39,696 bases of DNA from UBA7332 sp051657165 (GTDB lineage: Bacteria; Bacteroidota; Bacteroidia; Bacteroidales; UBA7332), in contig JBOFKD010000174.1 in assembly GCA_051657165.1 (NCBI GenBank), positions 1-39,696 on the forward strand, given 5' to 3'. Below, one piece after another: positions 16,611 to 25,786 of the stretch (position 1 is the first letter of the stretch; every line of letters begins with the position of its first letter). The notes under the pieces are model-generated. The model was not told the DNA's origin, ran no database searches, and was given only the letters and a program-made list of their open reading frames with translations. The position numbers and the translations under genes were made by a program.

Positions 16611-17870
16611 ATGTTCGGACTTTGTGACTGCAATAATTTTTATGCCAGCTGCGAACGCGTTTTCAATCCTTCGCTGGAAGGCATCCCTGTTGTTGTTTTA
16701 AGTAATAACGACGGATGTATTATTGCACGCAGTCAGGAAGCAAAGGCTATCGGACTACAGATGGGACAACCTTTTTTTCAGATTAAATCATTAATCCGAA
16801 AACACAACATACAGGTATTTTCATCAAATTTCCCTTTGTATGGTGATATGTCCTCACGGGTAATGTCTATACTCAGTGAACTTGTTCCGGCACTAGAGAT
16901 CTATTCTATAGACGAGGCGTTTCTTGATTTTTCAGGCATTGAGCCTCAGAAACTTCAGGAACTGGCAAAAAGCATTCCTAAAACCATACGTAAAAACACA
17001 GGATTGCCTGTTAGTCTGGGCATTGCTCCTACAAAAACTTTGGCTAAAATAGCCAGCAGACTCTGTAAAAAGTATCCGAAACTTGAAGGCTGCTGCATTA
17101 TGCACAGGCCGGAAGATATCGAGAAGGTTCTGAGAAACTTTCCGGTCAATGATATTTGGGGTATAGGGCGTCAATACGCTAAAAGACTTCAGGCTTCGGG
17201 CATACAAACAGCATGGCAATTCAGAGAAGCTCCTGAGGTATGGGTGAAAAATCAGATGGGTATCGTAGGTGTAAGGACCTGGCGGGAGCTCAGAGGAATT
17301 CCTTCTATTGAACTTGAGCATATTGCTCCTATGAAACAACAGATCTGTACCTCACGATCCTTTGCACGGGAGATTACAGAAATCTGTGAAATGAAAAGTA
17401 ATATAGCCCGATTTACCTCGATGTGCGCTTATAAGCTCAGGGCTCAGAACAGCGTAGCCCAAACGATAACTGTATTTGTTCTGACGAATCGTCATAAGCC
17501 GGATCAACCGATTCATTATGAGAGCAAACTTATTACACTGGAAGTAGCTACAGATAGCACACTGGAGTTAGTGAAACACGCATTAAATGCATTAAATATA
17601 ATATATAAAGAGCATCATAATTATAAAAAGGCTGGTGTTATTCTGGGTGAGATACAAAAGAATACAGAAATCCAGGGGAGCCTGTTTGACACCATAGACC
17701 GGAGCAAGCACGACAGATTAATGAAAGTATGGGATAGAATCAATACCCGTAACGGGAGAGATACATTAGTTCTTGCAGCTCAGGGGCCGGCTCCTTTCAG
17801 GGCTAATCAGACATTTCTGTCAAAACGGTATACAACCTCCTGGGAAGATATTCTACAGATAAAAGTATAA
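16611..17870 (+). CDS. umuC: UmuC, Y-family DNA polymerase V catalytic subunit
   Basis: A 419-residue Y-family polymerase. The palm shows FGLCDCNNFYASCERVFNP (first catalytic Asp) and YSIDEAFLDFSG (the SIDE motif). The fingers region has VVLSNNDGCIIARS, and the helix-hairpin-helix region INDIWGIGRQYAKRL-type follows. The C-terminal little finger and the UmuC extension with PAPFRANQTFLSKRYTTSWEDIL end the protein at full length. It copies past lesions once bound to UmuD'2 and RecA. Its stop codon is part of the 46-base palindrome that ends the transcript. Confidence 0.96.
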   Translation: MFGLCDCNNFYASCERVFNPSLEGIPVVVLSNNDGCIIARSQEAKAIGLQMGQPFFQIKSLIRKHNIQVFSSNFPLYGDMSSRVMSILSELVPALEIYSIDEAFLDFSGIEPQKLQELAKSIPKTIRKNTGLPVSLGIAPTKTLAKIASRLCKKYPKLEGCCIMHRPEDIEKVLRNFPVNDIWGIGRQYAKRLQASGIQTAWQFREAPEVWVKNQMGIVGVRTWRELRGIPSIELEHIAPMKQQICTSRSFAREITEICEMKSNIARFTSMCAYKLRAQNSVAQTITVFVLTNRHKPDQPIHYESKLITLEVATDSTLELVKHALNALNIIYKEHHNYKKAGVILGEIQKNTEIQGSLFDTIDRSKHDRLMKVWDRINTRNGRDTLVLAAQGPAPFRANQTFLSKRYTTSWEDILQIKV

Positions 17871-17913
17871 AAGAAGAGGAGTTATTAACATGTTAATAAC
17901 TCCTCTTCTTTTA
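17868..17913. terminator. Bidirectional terminator, 46-base perfect palindrome
   Basis: The sequence is self-complementary over 46 bases, centred between 17890 and 17891, with A-rich and T-rich ends. It serves umuC on the plus strand and the beta-barrel protein gene on the minus strand, and it includes the umuC stop codon. Confidence 0.9.
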
Positions 17914-17919
17914 AGTAAC

Positions 17920-18516
17920 TTAAAAATAGTACGCTGCACTGATTGTCCACATACGGTTATGAAATCCATAGCTTTCATCAAACAACGTTATTTTGCTTTT
18001 GGTAAACCCGTAGCTGTAATTCGCTCCTACCTGAAGATGTCCAAAAAGTTCAACACCGGCACCGGCATTAATACCCCAGTCAAATCCATCCAGATGAAGA
18101 TTATCTTTAAACTCTTTCAGAGAATTGCCCAAAGAAACACTGGCATAAGGCCCGGCAGCCAGATAAATACCAATGACTTTAGGTATACCAAACTTCCATT
18201 TTAAATTTACCGGGATCTCCATATACGAAAAGTTTCCATCGATATGTCTTGATCCGTCATTTATATTTATCCCCTTCTGAGAATATAATAAAGCTCCGTC
18301 TACACCAAGTCCGATAAAAGGGACCATAGCCTCAAGCGTTGGACCTACAATGAATCCGGTACGATTAGATGAACGAAAATTGTTCCCAAAATCTTTATTA
18401 AAAGAAACTTCAGCTAAATTTACACCGGCTTTTACCCCAAATTTCAATTGAGCCATTGCTGGCTGCATAAAAGCCATTAGAATACAAACTAAAATAAGAC
18501 TTAATCTCTTTTTCAT
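17920..18516 (-). CDS. Small outer-membrane beta-barrel protein (PorT-like)
   Basis: A 198-residue protein with a signal peptide (about 1-22, MKKRLSLILVCILMAFMQPAMA). The rest is a chain of amphipathic strands with the opening LKFGVKAGVNLAEV and a final aromatic strand (MWTISAAYYF), as in the 8-strand 'porin family / outer-membrane beta-barrel' proteins common in Bacteroidota. Function is unknown. It stands alone between two plus-strand genes. A possible -7 box (TAATTTTG, 18604-18611 on the minus strand) lies about 90 bases upstream. Confidence 0.85.
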   Translation of the reverse strand: MKKRLSLILVCILMAFMQPAMAQLKFGVKAGVNLAEVSFNKDFGNNFRSSNRTGFIVGPTLEAMVPFIGLGVDGALLYSQKGININDGSRHIDGNFSYMEIPVNLKWKFGIPKVIGIYLAAGPYASVSLGNSLKEFKDNLHLDGFDWGINAGAGVELFGHLQVGANYSYGFTKSKITLFDESYGFHNRMWTISAAYYF

Positions 18517-18621
18517 AGAATAATTGTATTAGGTTCGTTATTTATTAAACTAACTATTGATAAACAACATCTGCAACTAATTACTTGTTGTTTTATTAAA
18601 ATACAAAATTAGGAATACAAT

Positions 18622-19197
18622 ATGAAGAAAATTGGTATTTTCCCGGGTTCATTCAATCCTGTACATATCGGTCATCTTGCATTAGCGAACTACATAAAAG
18701 CATACAGTGATCTGGATGAAATATGGATGCTGGTTTCTCCGCATAACCCACTTAAGAGTGCTGATTCGCTATGCCCTGAAGAACATCGGTTCAAAATGTT
18801 GTGTATCGCCCTGAATAACGACCGGACAATTAAAGCTTCTGATTTTGAATTCTCCCTTCCAAAACCCAATTACACAATAAATACACTCAATCATCTTCAG
18901 GAGAAATACCCAAACTATAAGTTCACTTTAATTATAGGTGGCGATAACTGGAAAAATTTTCATAAATGGCATCGCCATGATGATATCCTGAACCACTTCA
19001 GCATCATCGTTTATCCTCGTCCTGATGAAACTATTGACAAACATATAAGTCAGGACAATGTTCATATTATCCTTGCTCCTGTTATGGAAATTTCATCAAC
19101 GATGCTGCGTGAGTCAATCAAACAGCATAAAGATCTGCACTACTTCTATCCGGCCGGAGTATATAAATACATTCAGGAAAATAAGCTGTATCTATAA
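18622..19197 (+). CDS. nadD: Nicotinate-nucleotide adenylyltransferase
   Basis: A 191-residue nucleotidyltransferase. The family motifs are GSFNPVHIGHLALA near the N-terminus (the GxFxPxHxGH signature), LIIGGDNWKNFHKWH in the middle and ISSTMLRESI near the end. It makes nicotinic acid adenine dinucleotide from NaMN and ATP for NAD synthesis. Its stop codon ends at 19197, and the stop codon of the convergent porZ begins at the next base, so the two genes abut with no spacer or terminator. Confidence 0.95.
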   Translation: MKKIGIFPGSFNPVHIGHLALANYIKAYSDLDEIWMLVSPHNPLKSADSLCPEEHRFKMLCIALNNDRTIKASDFEFSLPKPNYTINTLNHLQEKYPNYKFTLIIGGDNWKNFHKWHRHDDILNHFSIIVYPRPDETIDKHISQDNVHIILAPVMEISSTMLRESIKQHKDLHYFYPAGVYKYIQENKLYL

Positions 19198-21486
19198 TCA
19201 GCGTACAATCATAATTTTAGTGATTCCGCCTCCTGATCCTTCTTTTGGTGTGGCATAGACTAAGTATATACCTGAAGGCACTCGTTCGCCGCGCAGATTC
19301 TTCTGATTCCAGACAAACTGACCACCGGTAGACCGTCCTTCGCAAACAAGATTATTATTTATATCTGTTATCTTAACAAGCGAATTTGTTTTGAGGTTTG
19401 TTACTGTCACCGGCCCCTCATACTCAGGACGCACCGGATTAGGATAAGTATAGATTTGCTCGTATGATTCCGCTCCTTCTGTTGCTTCTGCTTTGTACGA
19501 GATTATTCCGGCTTCTGTTCCAAAGAAAACTTCACCCGTTACAGGATGTACAGCTACAGACTGTACTTTGTTCGAGGGCAGAGGACTATTATCTGTCGTA
19601 AAATGATAGATTTCTTTCTGTCCGTCTGCACTAATAAGATAAACTCCATTTGATTCGGAAGCAATCCATTTCCGGTTTGCTCCGTCAATAGCAATTGCGT
19701 TTATCTGAACATTATCCAACAAATAATCAGCAAGACCCGAACCATCATTTCTCGCAATCTTAATTCGCGTGCAACGATAATTCGATTCAAAAGCTCTTCG
19801 TGTATTATTCAATACAAGAGGACCAAGTTCTGTACCAACCCAGATCGCACCATCTTTATCCTCAGCAAAGCAATAAAAGAAAACAGGATTCACCATTTTA
19901 CCATCCTGATCATAAAAGCTGGAGAAGAAGCGGGTTTGATCATCTGAAGTATTTTCTATGGTTTCCTTCGTATCAAACACAAAAATTCCTTTCTGAGACA
20001 ATGGGCGGGGGATAATGACCCATTTATAATTATTCTGATCTATAATTATATTTCCAAGAGTTACCTTGTTTGCCAGCTCGCTGTAGTAAAGAGAAGCCCA
20101 CTTACCATCAGCCAGTCTGACCTGAATGCCGTCCTTCACCTGAGTATTAGTCAGGAACATGTTATTTTTTTTATCAAAAGCCGGTCCGTCAACCCGATTG
20201 TAGTTAACAGCAATATCCTGCCCGGGAAAGATTGATTCAATCGAACTGTTCTTACGCTCACTATTATAGATATTCAATAGCTCATTATTCTGATATTCAA
20301 ACAATCCCTCACCCCAGGATGCAACCCAAAGCTTATTTTCGTCACGGCTATCCGGAGTTACTCGAATAAAGTCACGGGCACCGCCCTGGATATTTATCGT
20401 ATCTGTTACAACATTCGTCCATTGCTCATTTTCAAAAAACATAAGTTCCGCAGGACGACCACCCCTGTCACTCCAGCGATCACCTCCGACTACCAGAAGC
20501 TTATTTGCAGTAGTAGTCATCTGAAAAGCATTATTGGTATAAGGTCCGTCAACGGTTATATTTTCTTCTTCATAATTAAATCCGTTTTCAGTCCATCTTA
20601 CCAGATTAATTCCTCTGGTATTCTGAGCGACCCAGATAGCAGATCCATTTATGGAAGAACAGCTATATAATGATGATAGATTATATTCACTCACTGATGA
20701 CAGAGTTTCAAAATGCCACATCTTATTCTGAGAAAAAGCAATCATAGCATTTTTTCCGGAAACAGCTCCCGAAAAATGATCCAGTTTCTGGATTCGGGAC
20801 CAGTCATCAGCATTCTTTAAATATAAATCACCCGCAGAAGTAAATCCGATTAAGCGATCCTGAAATAACAACAATTGAGAAAGATCCAGAGATGAATCAA
20901 CTATCCAGTTATTCTGATCCAGTAAATTCGATTTTAAATTTCCTTTATAGACTTTCCCATTCCGGCAGGTATATATAAAACCTTCAAATACCTGTGTAGA
21001 ACTGGTCTGTTGATTAAAAATATATGATTCCCTTATTTCCTGCTTCTGAAGGTTTAATACAACAACTCCGAAAGAAGTCGATAAGTAAGCATTATTCCCC
21101 TGAAAAGAGATTTCGTAGGTCAGTTTCTCACTTTCCATTACTTTCTTCTTTAAATCAGGAATATTAAAAATCCCGCGTGAAGTCAGAATATCAATATTTC
21201 CATTCGAGTAGGCAATAACCAGAGTCTGATTATCCGGATTATAAGCAAGATTATAAATCTGGCTGTCACTTAATCCGTTTTCCTTATTCAATATACCTGT
21301 ACTGTTATCCTGTTTGTCATAATAATACAGTTCACCTAAAGAGAGTCCGTAAACTTTTTCTTCCGTTTCTACGACCTTCTTTACACTCGAATATGAATAG
21401 TGAGTTCTCCAGCTTCCGACTGCAATCTGAGCAGTCAGAGACATACTTGTAAGAACCAGACTTATTAACAGGTATAAATATCTCAT
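19198..21486 (-). CDS. porZ: PorZ, T9SS cell-surface attachment complex protein
   Basis: A 762-residue protein with a signal peptide (about 1-20). The N-terminal PorZ propeller begins IAVGSWRTHYSYSSVKKVVETEEKVYGLS. Further beta-propeller repeats of the two-component-regulator type follow (for example KDGAIWVGTELGPLVLNN and GANRKWIASESNGVYLIS). A C-terminal sorting-like domain opens with YTYPNPVRPEYEGPVTV and ends GGITKIMIVR. In Porphyromonas PorZ belongs to the attachment complex with PorU, PorV and PorQ, and delivers A-LPS for anchoring T9SS cargo. Its presence implies a working type IX secretion system, which fits the sorting domain on the amylase at 32982-35753. It is the first-read gene after rdgB in a minus-strand run. 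Confidence 0.9.
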   Translation of the reverse strand: MRYLYLLISLVLTSMSLTAQIAVGSWRTHYSYSSVKKVVETEEKVYGLSLGELYYYDKQDNSTGILNKENGLSDSQIYNLAYNPDNQTLVIAYSNGNIDILTSRGIFNIPDLKKKVMESEKLTYEISFQGNNAYLSTSFGVVVLNLQKQEIRESYIFNQQTSSTQVFEGFIYTCRNGKVYKGNLKSNLLDQNNWIVDSSLDLSQLLLFQDRLIGFTSAGDLYLKNADDWSRIQKLDHFSGAVSGKNAMIAFSQNKMWHFETLSSVSEYNLSSLYSCSSINGSAIWVAQNTRGINLVRWTENGFNYEEENITVDGPYTNNAFQMTTTANKLLVVGGDRWSDRGGRPAELMFFENEQWTNVVTDTINIQGGARDFIRVTPDSRDENKLWVASWGEGLFEYQNNELLNIYNSERKNSSIESIFPGQDIAVNYNRVDGPAFDKKNNMFLTNTQVKDGIQVRLADGKWASLYYSELANKVTLGNIIIDQNNYKWVIIPRPLSQKGIFVFDTKETIENTSDDQTRFFSSFYDQDGKMVNPVFFYCFAEDKDGAIWVGTELGPLVLNNTRRAFESNYRCTRIKIARNDGSGLADYLLDNVQINAIAIDGANRKWIASESNGVYLISADGQKEIYHFTTDNSPLPSNKVQSVAVHPVTGEVFFGTEAGIISYKAEATEGAESYEQIYTYPNPVRPEYEGPVTVTNLKTNSLVKITDINNNLVCEGRSTGGQFVWNQKNLRGERVPSGIYLVYATPKEGSGGGITKIMIVR

Positions 21487-21488
21487 TT

Positions 21489-22064
21489 TTATTTTCCGTT
21501 CAGATAATGAATCAATTGTATTACTGCTCTGGCACGATGGCTTATCTGATTTTTTGCTGCTAATTCCATTTCAGCAAAAGTCAGGTCAAAACCCTCGGGC
21601 TTGAAAACCGGATCATAACCAAAACCTCCGGAACCGCATTGCTTATCCGTTATCTCACCTTTCACTACTCCTTCAAAAAGGCTCTCTTTTTCGCCTTCAA
21701 TCAAGGCAATTACAGTACGAAACTGAGCCTTTCTGTCACTCTTTCCGGACAACTCCGCAAGGAGCTTCGTAATGTTAGCTTCCGAACTTTTATCTTCTCC
21801 CGCATAACGGGCTGAATATACACCCGGAGCCATATCCAGTGCTTCTACTTCCAGTCCTGTATCATCCGCAAAACAATCATACCCGTAATTTTCTTTTACA
21901 AAGCGGGCTTTTATTAATGCATTTCCCTGTAAAGTATCGGCAGTCTCCGGTATATCTGCATTACATCCTATGTCCGACAATGACAAAATGCGGTATTGAG
22001 GAAGCATAGCCTGCACCTCTTCCTGTTTATGTTTATTATTTGTAGCAAATACTAATTCTCTCAT
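21489..22064 (-). CDS. rdgB: XTP/dITP diphosphatase (RdgB/HAM1)
   Basis: A 191-residue pyrophosphatase of the Ham1 family. It has the opening LVFATNNKHKQEEV, the acidic DCFADDTGLEVEAL segment with GVYSARYAG, GGFGYDPVF, and the C-terminal SHRARA motif. It removes non-canonical purine triphosphates such as ITP and XTP from the nucleotide pool. It lies 3 bases from the YitT-family gene and 2 bases from porZ, so the three are one operon. Confidence 0.95.
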   Translation of the reverse strand: MRELVFATNNKHKQEEVQAMLPQYRILSLSDIGCNADIPETADTLQGNALIKARFVKENYGYDCFADDTGLEVEALDMAPGVYSARYAGEDKSSEANITKLLAELSGKSDRKAQFRTVIALIEGEKESLFEGVVKGEITDKQCGSGGFGYDPVFKPEGFDLTFAEMELAAKNQISHRARAVIQLIHYLNGK

Positions 22065-22067
22065 CGT

Positions 22068-22937
22068 TTAAGCTTTAATTTTATCAAATCCCTGACCATA
22101 AACGCCAATCACATTACTTTGTGAAATAAAAGCATTATTATCAATCTGTTTTACAAGACGAAATATAGTCATAGCTTCTGTACGGCGTGCCATAACGACA
22201 ACAACTTTCACCGGCTGCTTTGAGTACCAGCCTGTACCATCAAGAATTGTTACACCGCGGTTTACTTCTTTATTTATAGCCTCTGCAATCTGTTCGTACT
22301 CTTTCGAGAATATAAGAAACTGCACAGACTGTCTGATACCATTAATTATCATATCAATTGTATAAGACATAATAGCCATAACGACAAAACCATAAACCAT
22401 CTTATTCACACTATGTGAAACAAAATAAGAACAAGAAATGATCAGCACGTCGCAATACAGAATCATACGTCCAAAAGTAATATTCTTATATTTATTGACA
22501 ATAGCAGCAATAATATCTGTACCTCCCGTACTTCCGTTAGACGTAAATACCAGTCCGACACCTGCACCACAAAGCAGTGAGCCGATCACAATAGACATAA
22601 AAGTTTCATCCTGAATTAGAGGTTCTTTGATAACACTCCCCATCACTTTAAACATCAGTGTAAGAACAACAACCCCATAGATCGTTCTTAGACTGAACTT
22701 AAAACCCAATACCCGGATAGAGACTAAAAGCAGTAATCCGTTTAATGTACCAAATGATACATCAATCGGAATTTTAGTCGCATAAAAGATCAAGGCGGCA
22801 ATCCCTCCCATTCCTCCTGTTGTAATCTCATTAGGAACTAGGAAACCTGTAAAGCCCAGAGCGTATAGAAACAGCCCGAAAAAAATAACGGTATAATCCT
22901 TAATCGGATACCAAAGTTTGTTAAGACGATCTTTCAT
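22068..22937 (-). CDS. YitT-family membrane protein (DUF2179)
   Basis: A 289-residue protein. Five or six membrane helices (about 10-175) carry typical glycine-rich YitT segments (FTGFLVPNEITTGGMGGIAAL and FTSNGSTGGTDIIAAIVNKY). A cytosolic DUF2179 domain follows (about 215-285, with GVTILDGTGWYSKQPVKVVVVMARR). Its transport or regulatory role is not established. It leads the operon with rdgB and porZ. Confidence 0.93.
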   Translation of the reverse strand: MKDRLNKLWYPIKDYTVIFFGLFLYALGFTGFLVPNEITTGGMGGIAALIFYATKIPIDVSFGTLNGLLLLVSIRVLGFKFSLRTIYGVVVLTLMFKVMGSVIKEPLIQDETFMSIVIGSLLCGAGVGLVFTSNGSTGGTDIIAAIVNKYKNITFGRMILYCDVLIISCSYFVSHSVNKMVYGFVVMAIMSYTIDMIINGIRQSVQFLIFSKEYEQIAEAINKEVNRGVTILDGTGWYSKQPVKVVVVMARRTEAMTIFRLVKQIDNNAFISQSNVIGVYGQGFDKIKA

Positions 22938-23013
22938 TGTCTTTTGTAAAAAAATACTGATTATTAAAATTTAAACGAATAAGAAACAACACCCCTTGTT
23001 TCATAATTTTCGG

Positions 23014-23021
23014 CAAACTTA
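23014..23021 (-). promoter_or_regulatory. Promoter -7 box for the yitT-rdgB-porZ operon
   Basis: TAAGTTTG on the minus strand matches TAnnTTTG, about 77 bases upstream of the YitT-family start. The remaining part of the 22938-23320 gap holds no gene that can be supported; its far end has the DUF5020 terminator. Confidence 0.45.
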
Positions 23022-23240
23022 AGGAATTATTCCTATAAAATCTTCCTCTGAGCCCTCGTTTTTAATTCTCATATTAATAAAAAGGAGTCCGGATGTTCCC
23101 ATAAAAATAAATATACATCTCTCTGATATATTGCGAAAAAGAGATTTCAGCACAAATAATAATCAAAAGAAAAAAACAGAATAACAGAGGCTATTTTATT
23201 TGAAACAAGAAAATATAATTTTCAGATCAATTTGTTTAAC

Positions 23241-23294
23241 ACAAAAAAGGCTCTGAATTCATCAGAAACAATGATCAGATGAGCTCAGAGCCTT
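23241..23294 (-). terminator. Terminator of the DUF5020 gene
   Basis: AAGGCTCTGA at 23247-23256 pairs with TCAGAGCCTT at 23285-23294, with inner CATC/GATG pairing. On the minus strand it runs into six T. It lies 27 bases after the stop. Confidence 0.85.
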
Positions 23295-23320
23295 CGTTAT
23301 TATTTATTTCAGCAAATTTG

Positions 23321-24016
23321 TTAGAATGAATATTTAACAGCTAATGTCGGATAGCAAGTAAATTCACCATCGTTGTACATATAGAAATTACTTGTCATTT
23401 CAACCTCTGTTCCAACTGAGAATCTTCCCGGAATAATATTATACCATAATTGTGGCTCACTTTGAATGGCTACTTTTTTTCCACCACGACCGGTCATTCT
23501 GTTTTTATTTTCCGTCCATAAATCAAAGTGACCATTAAAAGTCAGGCGATCGTTAAAGAAGCTGGAATTCCATACCAATGTCCACTGAACATCATTACTT
23601 ACAACATGATAGTTATTCAAGCGATATACCAGATAAGTATTAAATCCGAATTTTTTAATATTAAAAGGCAAAGCTACCCCCACTAAATACGCATTATCGA
23701 TAGTACCGAAATTTGCGATTCCCCCGTTAAACTCAATATGGGCTGCAATTGGCAATGTTCCTAAAGTAAATTCACGCGCCACTTCGGCATACATCAGACC
23801 AATATTACCTCTTTTCAGATTAAAATCAGCATCGATAAACATAAAGGTATTTCCCAGTTTGTCAGCCTTAAACATTTCGAATGTTGCAGTCAGATAATTC
23901 CCGTCAGGATTCGCATTAGAATTACAAGTTCCTCTAAAATCATAATGCAGTTGCAGATTTTGAGCAGACATACTCATACAAACCATCGAAACGAAAAGGA
24001 GTAAAAACTTTTTCAT
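23321..24016 (-). CDS. DUF5020-family outer-membrane protein (Tsx-like barrel)
   Basis: A 231-residue protein with a signal peptide (about 1-18, ending MSMSAQ). The body is a run of beta strands with the opening LQLHYDFRGTCNSNANPDGNYLTATFEMFKADKLGNTFMFIDADF, which is characteristic of DUF5020 proteins of Bacteroidales. It ends with an aromatic strand (TLAVKYSF) as in outer-membrane barrels. These proteins resemble nucleoside channels of the Tsx type, but no substrate is known. It is a single-gene unit with its own terminator. Confidence 0.85.
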   Translation of the reverse strand: MKKFLLLFVSMVCMSMSAQNLQLHYDFRGTCNSNANPDGNYLTATFEMFKADKLGNTFMFIDADFNLKRGNIGLMYAEVAREFTLGTLPIAAHIEFNGGIANFGTIDNAYLVGVALPFNIKKFGFNTYLVYRLNNYHVVSNDVQWTLVWNSSFFNDRLTFNGHFDLWTENKNRMTGRGGKKVAIQSEPQLWYNIIPGRFSVGTEVEMTSNFYMYNDGEFTCYPTLAVKYSF

Positions 24017-24237
24017 TGTGTTCAGTAAATTTATTTATGTTAGAAATTAGAAAATACGAAGGCAGGATGGAATTATTAATCCATTTTAAGAACGGAAAAT
24101 AAGACGATGATCTTGTGTGCATAAAAGCTAATGCAACACCCCGAATAAACAAATAGAAGATCTGTCTTACACTCATTATTTATCAACAATTTACAGATAT
24201 CCGTTAGCATCATATTTGCTTCCGGATAATTACGGTT

Positions 24238-24245
24238 GCAAAGGT
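24238..24245 (-). promoter_or_regulatory. Promoter -7 box for the DUF5020 gene
   Basis: TACCTTTG on the minus strand matches TAnnTTTG and would give a leader of roughly 215 bases. Nothing else was recognised in the divergent gap 24017-24333. Confidence 0.4.
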
Positions 24246-24333
24246 ATTGCTTTTTGGCATATAAAAAAAGAATGACTAACTCTTATATTCTCAAAAAAAA
24301 TACGCATATTTGCATTAATACGAAAAAATCAAA

Positions 24334-24720
24334 ATGAATATAAATACCATGGGGGGATCTAAAAAAGAAACTACCATTATACATCTGGTTATACATACAT
24401 TTGCATTATTCCATGCATTAAGTTCATATATTATGCAGACACTGGGACATGCCGATGAAGTTATTCTGACAGCACTTACGATCAGTATGGTTGTATTAAT
24501 TGCAACACGCTATGATTTTCCTCTTGAGGTTACATTTGCGCTGGCTCTTTTGAATTGTTTTGCCGGATTCTACTTAGGAACGGTAGGAGCCAGTTTCATA
24601 GGCGGATATATTCATATTAGTCCAATATATTCAAATGTTATTACCACATTTCTAATGACGGAACTTCTTGGATGGATGACTTTTTTAATTGTTCGTTCGA
24701 AGTCACGGAAAACTCAATAA
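24334..24720 (+). CDS. Small four-helix membrane protein, unknown function
   Basis: A 128-residue protein with about four hydrophobic segments (roughly 18-38, 45-58, 66-84 and 100-122) and a basic C-terminus (RSKSRKTQ). I do not recognise a named family. The start may be M6 (MGGSKKE, 24349). Its stop is 5 bases before the likely start of the histidine kinase, so it is probably the first gene of the sensor operon and could modulate or sense alongside the kinase. That is an inference from position only. Confidence 0.7.
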   Translation: MNINTMGGSKKETTIIHLVIHTFALFHALSSYIMQTLGHADEVILTALTISMVVLIATRYDFPLEVTFALALLNCFAGFYLGTVGASFIGGYIHISPIYSNVITTFLMTELLGWMTFLIVRSKSRKTQ

Positions 24721-24725
24721 AAAAT

Positions 24726-25772
24726 ATGCTCCTTAAAATCCACAAGAATATAAGACAAGTTATAATTCTGGCTGTTGTTGTTTTCGCGCTGCGAATGCTT
24801 TTTGTTGACTTCCTGTCCTTTCTTCAGGATTACTATTCATTTAGTTTCGCATCAGTTTTCACCTACATCATCAGCAACTATTTCGTTGTCTTAATCATGC
24901 TTTCATGTGACATCGGGATTATACACTTTCTGAATAATCACTTCTGGTATGGCAAATATCCCTTTAAAAGATTAACACTCGAATTACTTTCTTTATTTAT
25001 CATATCTCTCACAGGCACTATATTTATGTCCGGATGGGATACTTTCCGCATTGCTCCGAAGTCATTTCAAATTCATGTTGATAAATTAATCCCTTTATTT
25101 CTGGGAGTATTCTTACTGAATATCTTTGTCATAATCATTACTGATATAATACTCTACATAAAAACCAGTCAGAAAAGGACTCTCGATATTGAAATACATA
25201 AAAAGAATAAAGCCCGTCTGCAATATAAAAAACTAAAGCATCAATTAAACCCTCACTTTCTATTCAACAGTCTGAACGTTTTAGATTACCTCGTACATAC
25301 TGACCCTGACAGAGCAAGTACTTTTATAAAGAAGCTGGCCAGCATATACAGGTATCTTCTGAACAATGAAGAGGAAGAGCTTGTTCTTTTGGAGAATGAG
25401 TTAAAATTTGCACAGGCTTTCTTTGATTTAATGAAAGAACGTTTCGATACGGGCTTAGTTATGAATCTCAGTATCGATCATTCATTCTATGATCACCTGA
25501 TAATACCGTGCGGATTGCAGATTCTGATTGAAAATGCAACCAAGCACAATGTTGTATCTTCAGAGAGTCCGCTTATTATTGATGTATTTACTCAGGATGA
25601 CTATATTGTAGTACGAAATAATCTTCAACCTAAGATATCACCGCCAAACTCTATGGGCTTAGGATTGAAAAATATTGAGGGTCAATATCAGTCAATGTTT
25701 GGAATGACTGTATTAATAAATAGGAGTTCCCATTTTTTCGAAGTAAAAATACCATTAATAAACCAGGACTAA
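24726..25772 (+). CDS. LytS/YehU-type sensor histidine kinase
   Basis: A 348-residue kinase when read from the ATG at 24726; the same frame is open back to an ATG at 24672 inside the previous gene, which is less likely. Four membrane helices occupy about residues 1-145. The His_kinase (PF06580) domain follows with the phospho-acceptor H177 in QLNPHFLFNSLN and the ATP-binding region with ENATKHN and the glycine box SMGLGLKNI. There is no large periplasmic sensor domain, so the signal is likely sensed in or at the membrane. The gene is followed after 14 bases by its LytTR response regulator. Confidence 0.92.
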   Translation: MLLKIHKNIRQVIILAVVVFALRMLFVDFLSFLQDYYSFSFASVFTYIISNYFVVLIMLSCDIGIIHFLNNHFWYGKYPFKRLTLELLSLFIISLTGTIFMSGWDTFRIAPKSFQIHVDKLIPLFLGVFLLNIFVIIITDIILYIKTSQKRTLDIEIHKKNKARLQYKKLKHQLNPHFLFNSLNVLDYLVHTDPDRASTFIKKLASIYRYLLNNEEEELVLLENELKFAQAFFDLMKERFDTGLVMNLSIDHSFYDHLIIPCGLQILIENATKHNVVSSESPLIIDVFTQDDYIVVRNNLQPKISPPNSMGLGLKNIEGQYQSMFGMTVLINRSSHFFEVKIPLINQD

Positions 25773-25786
25773 CAGACAAGTTAACT

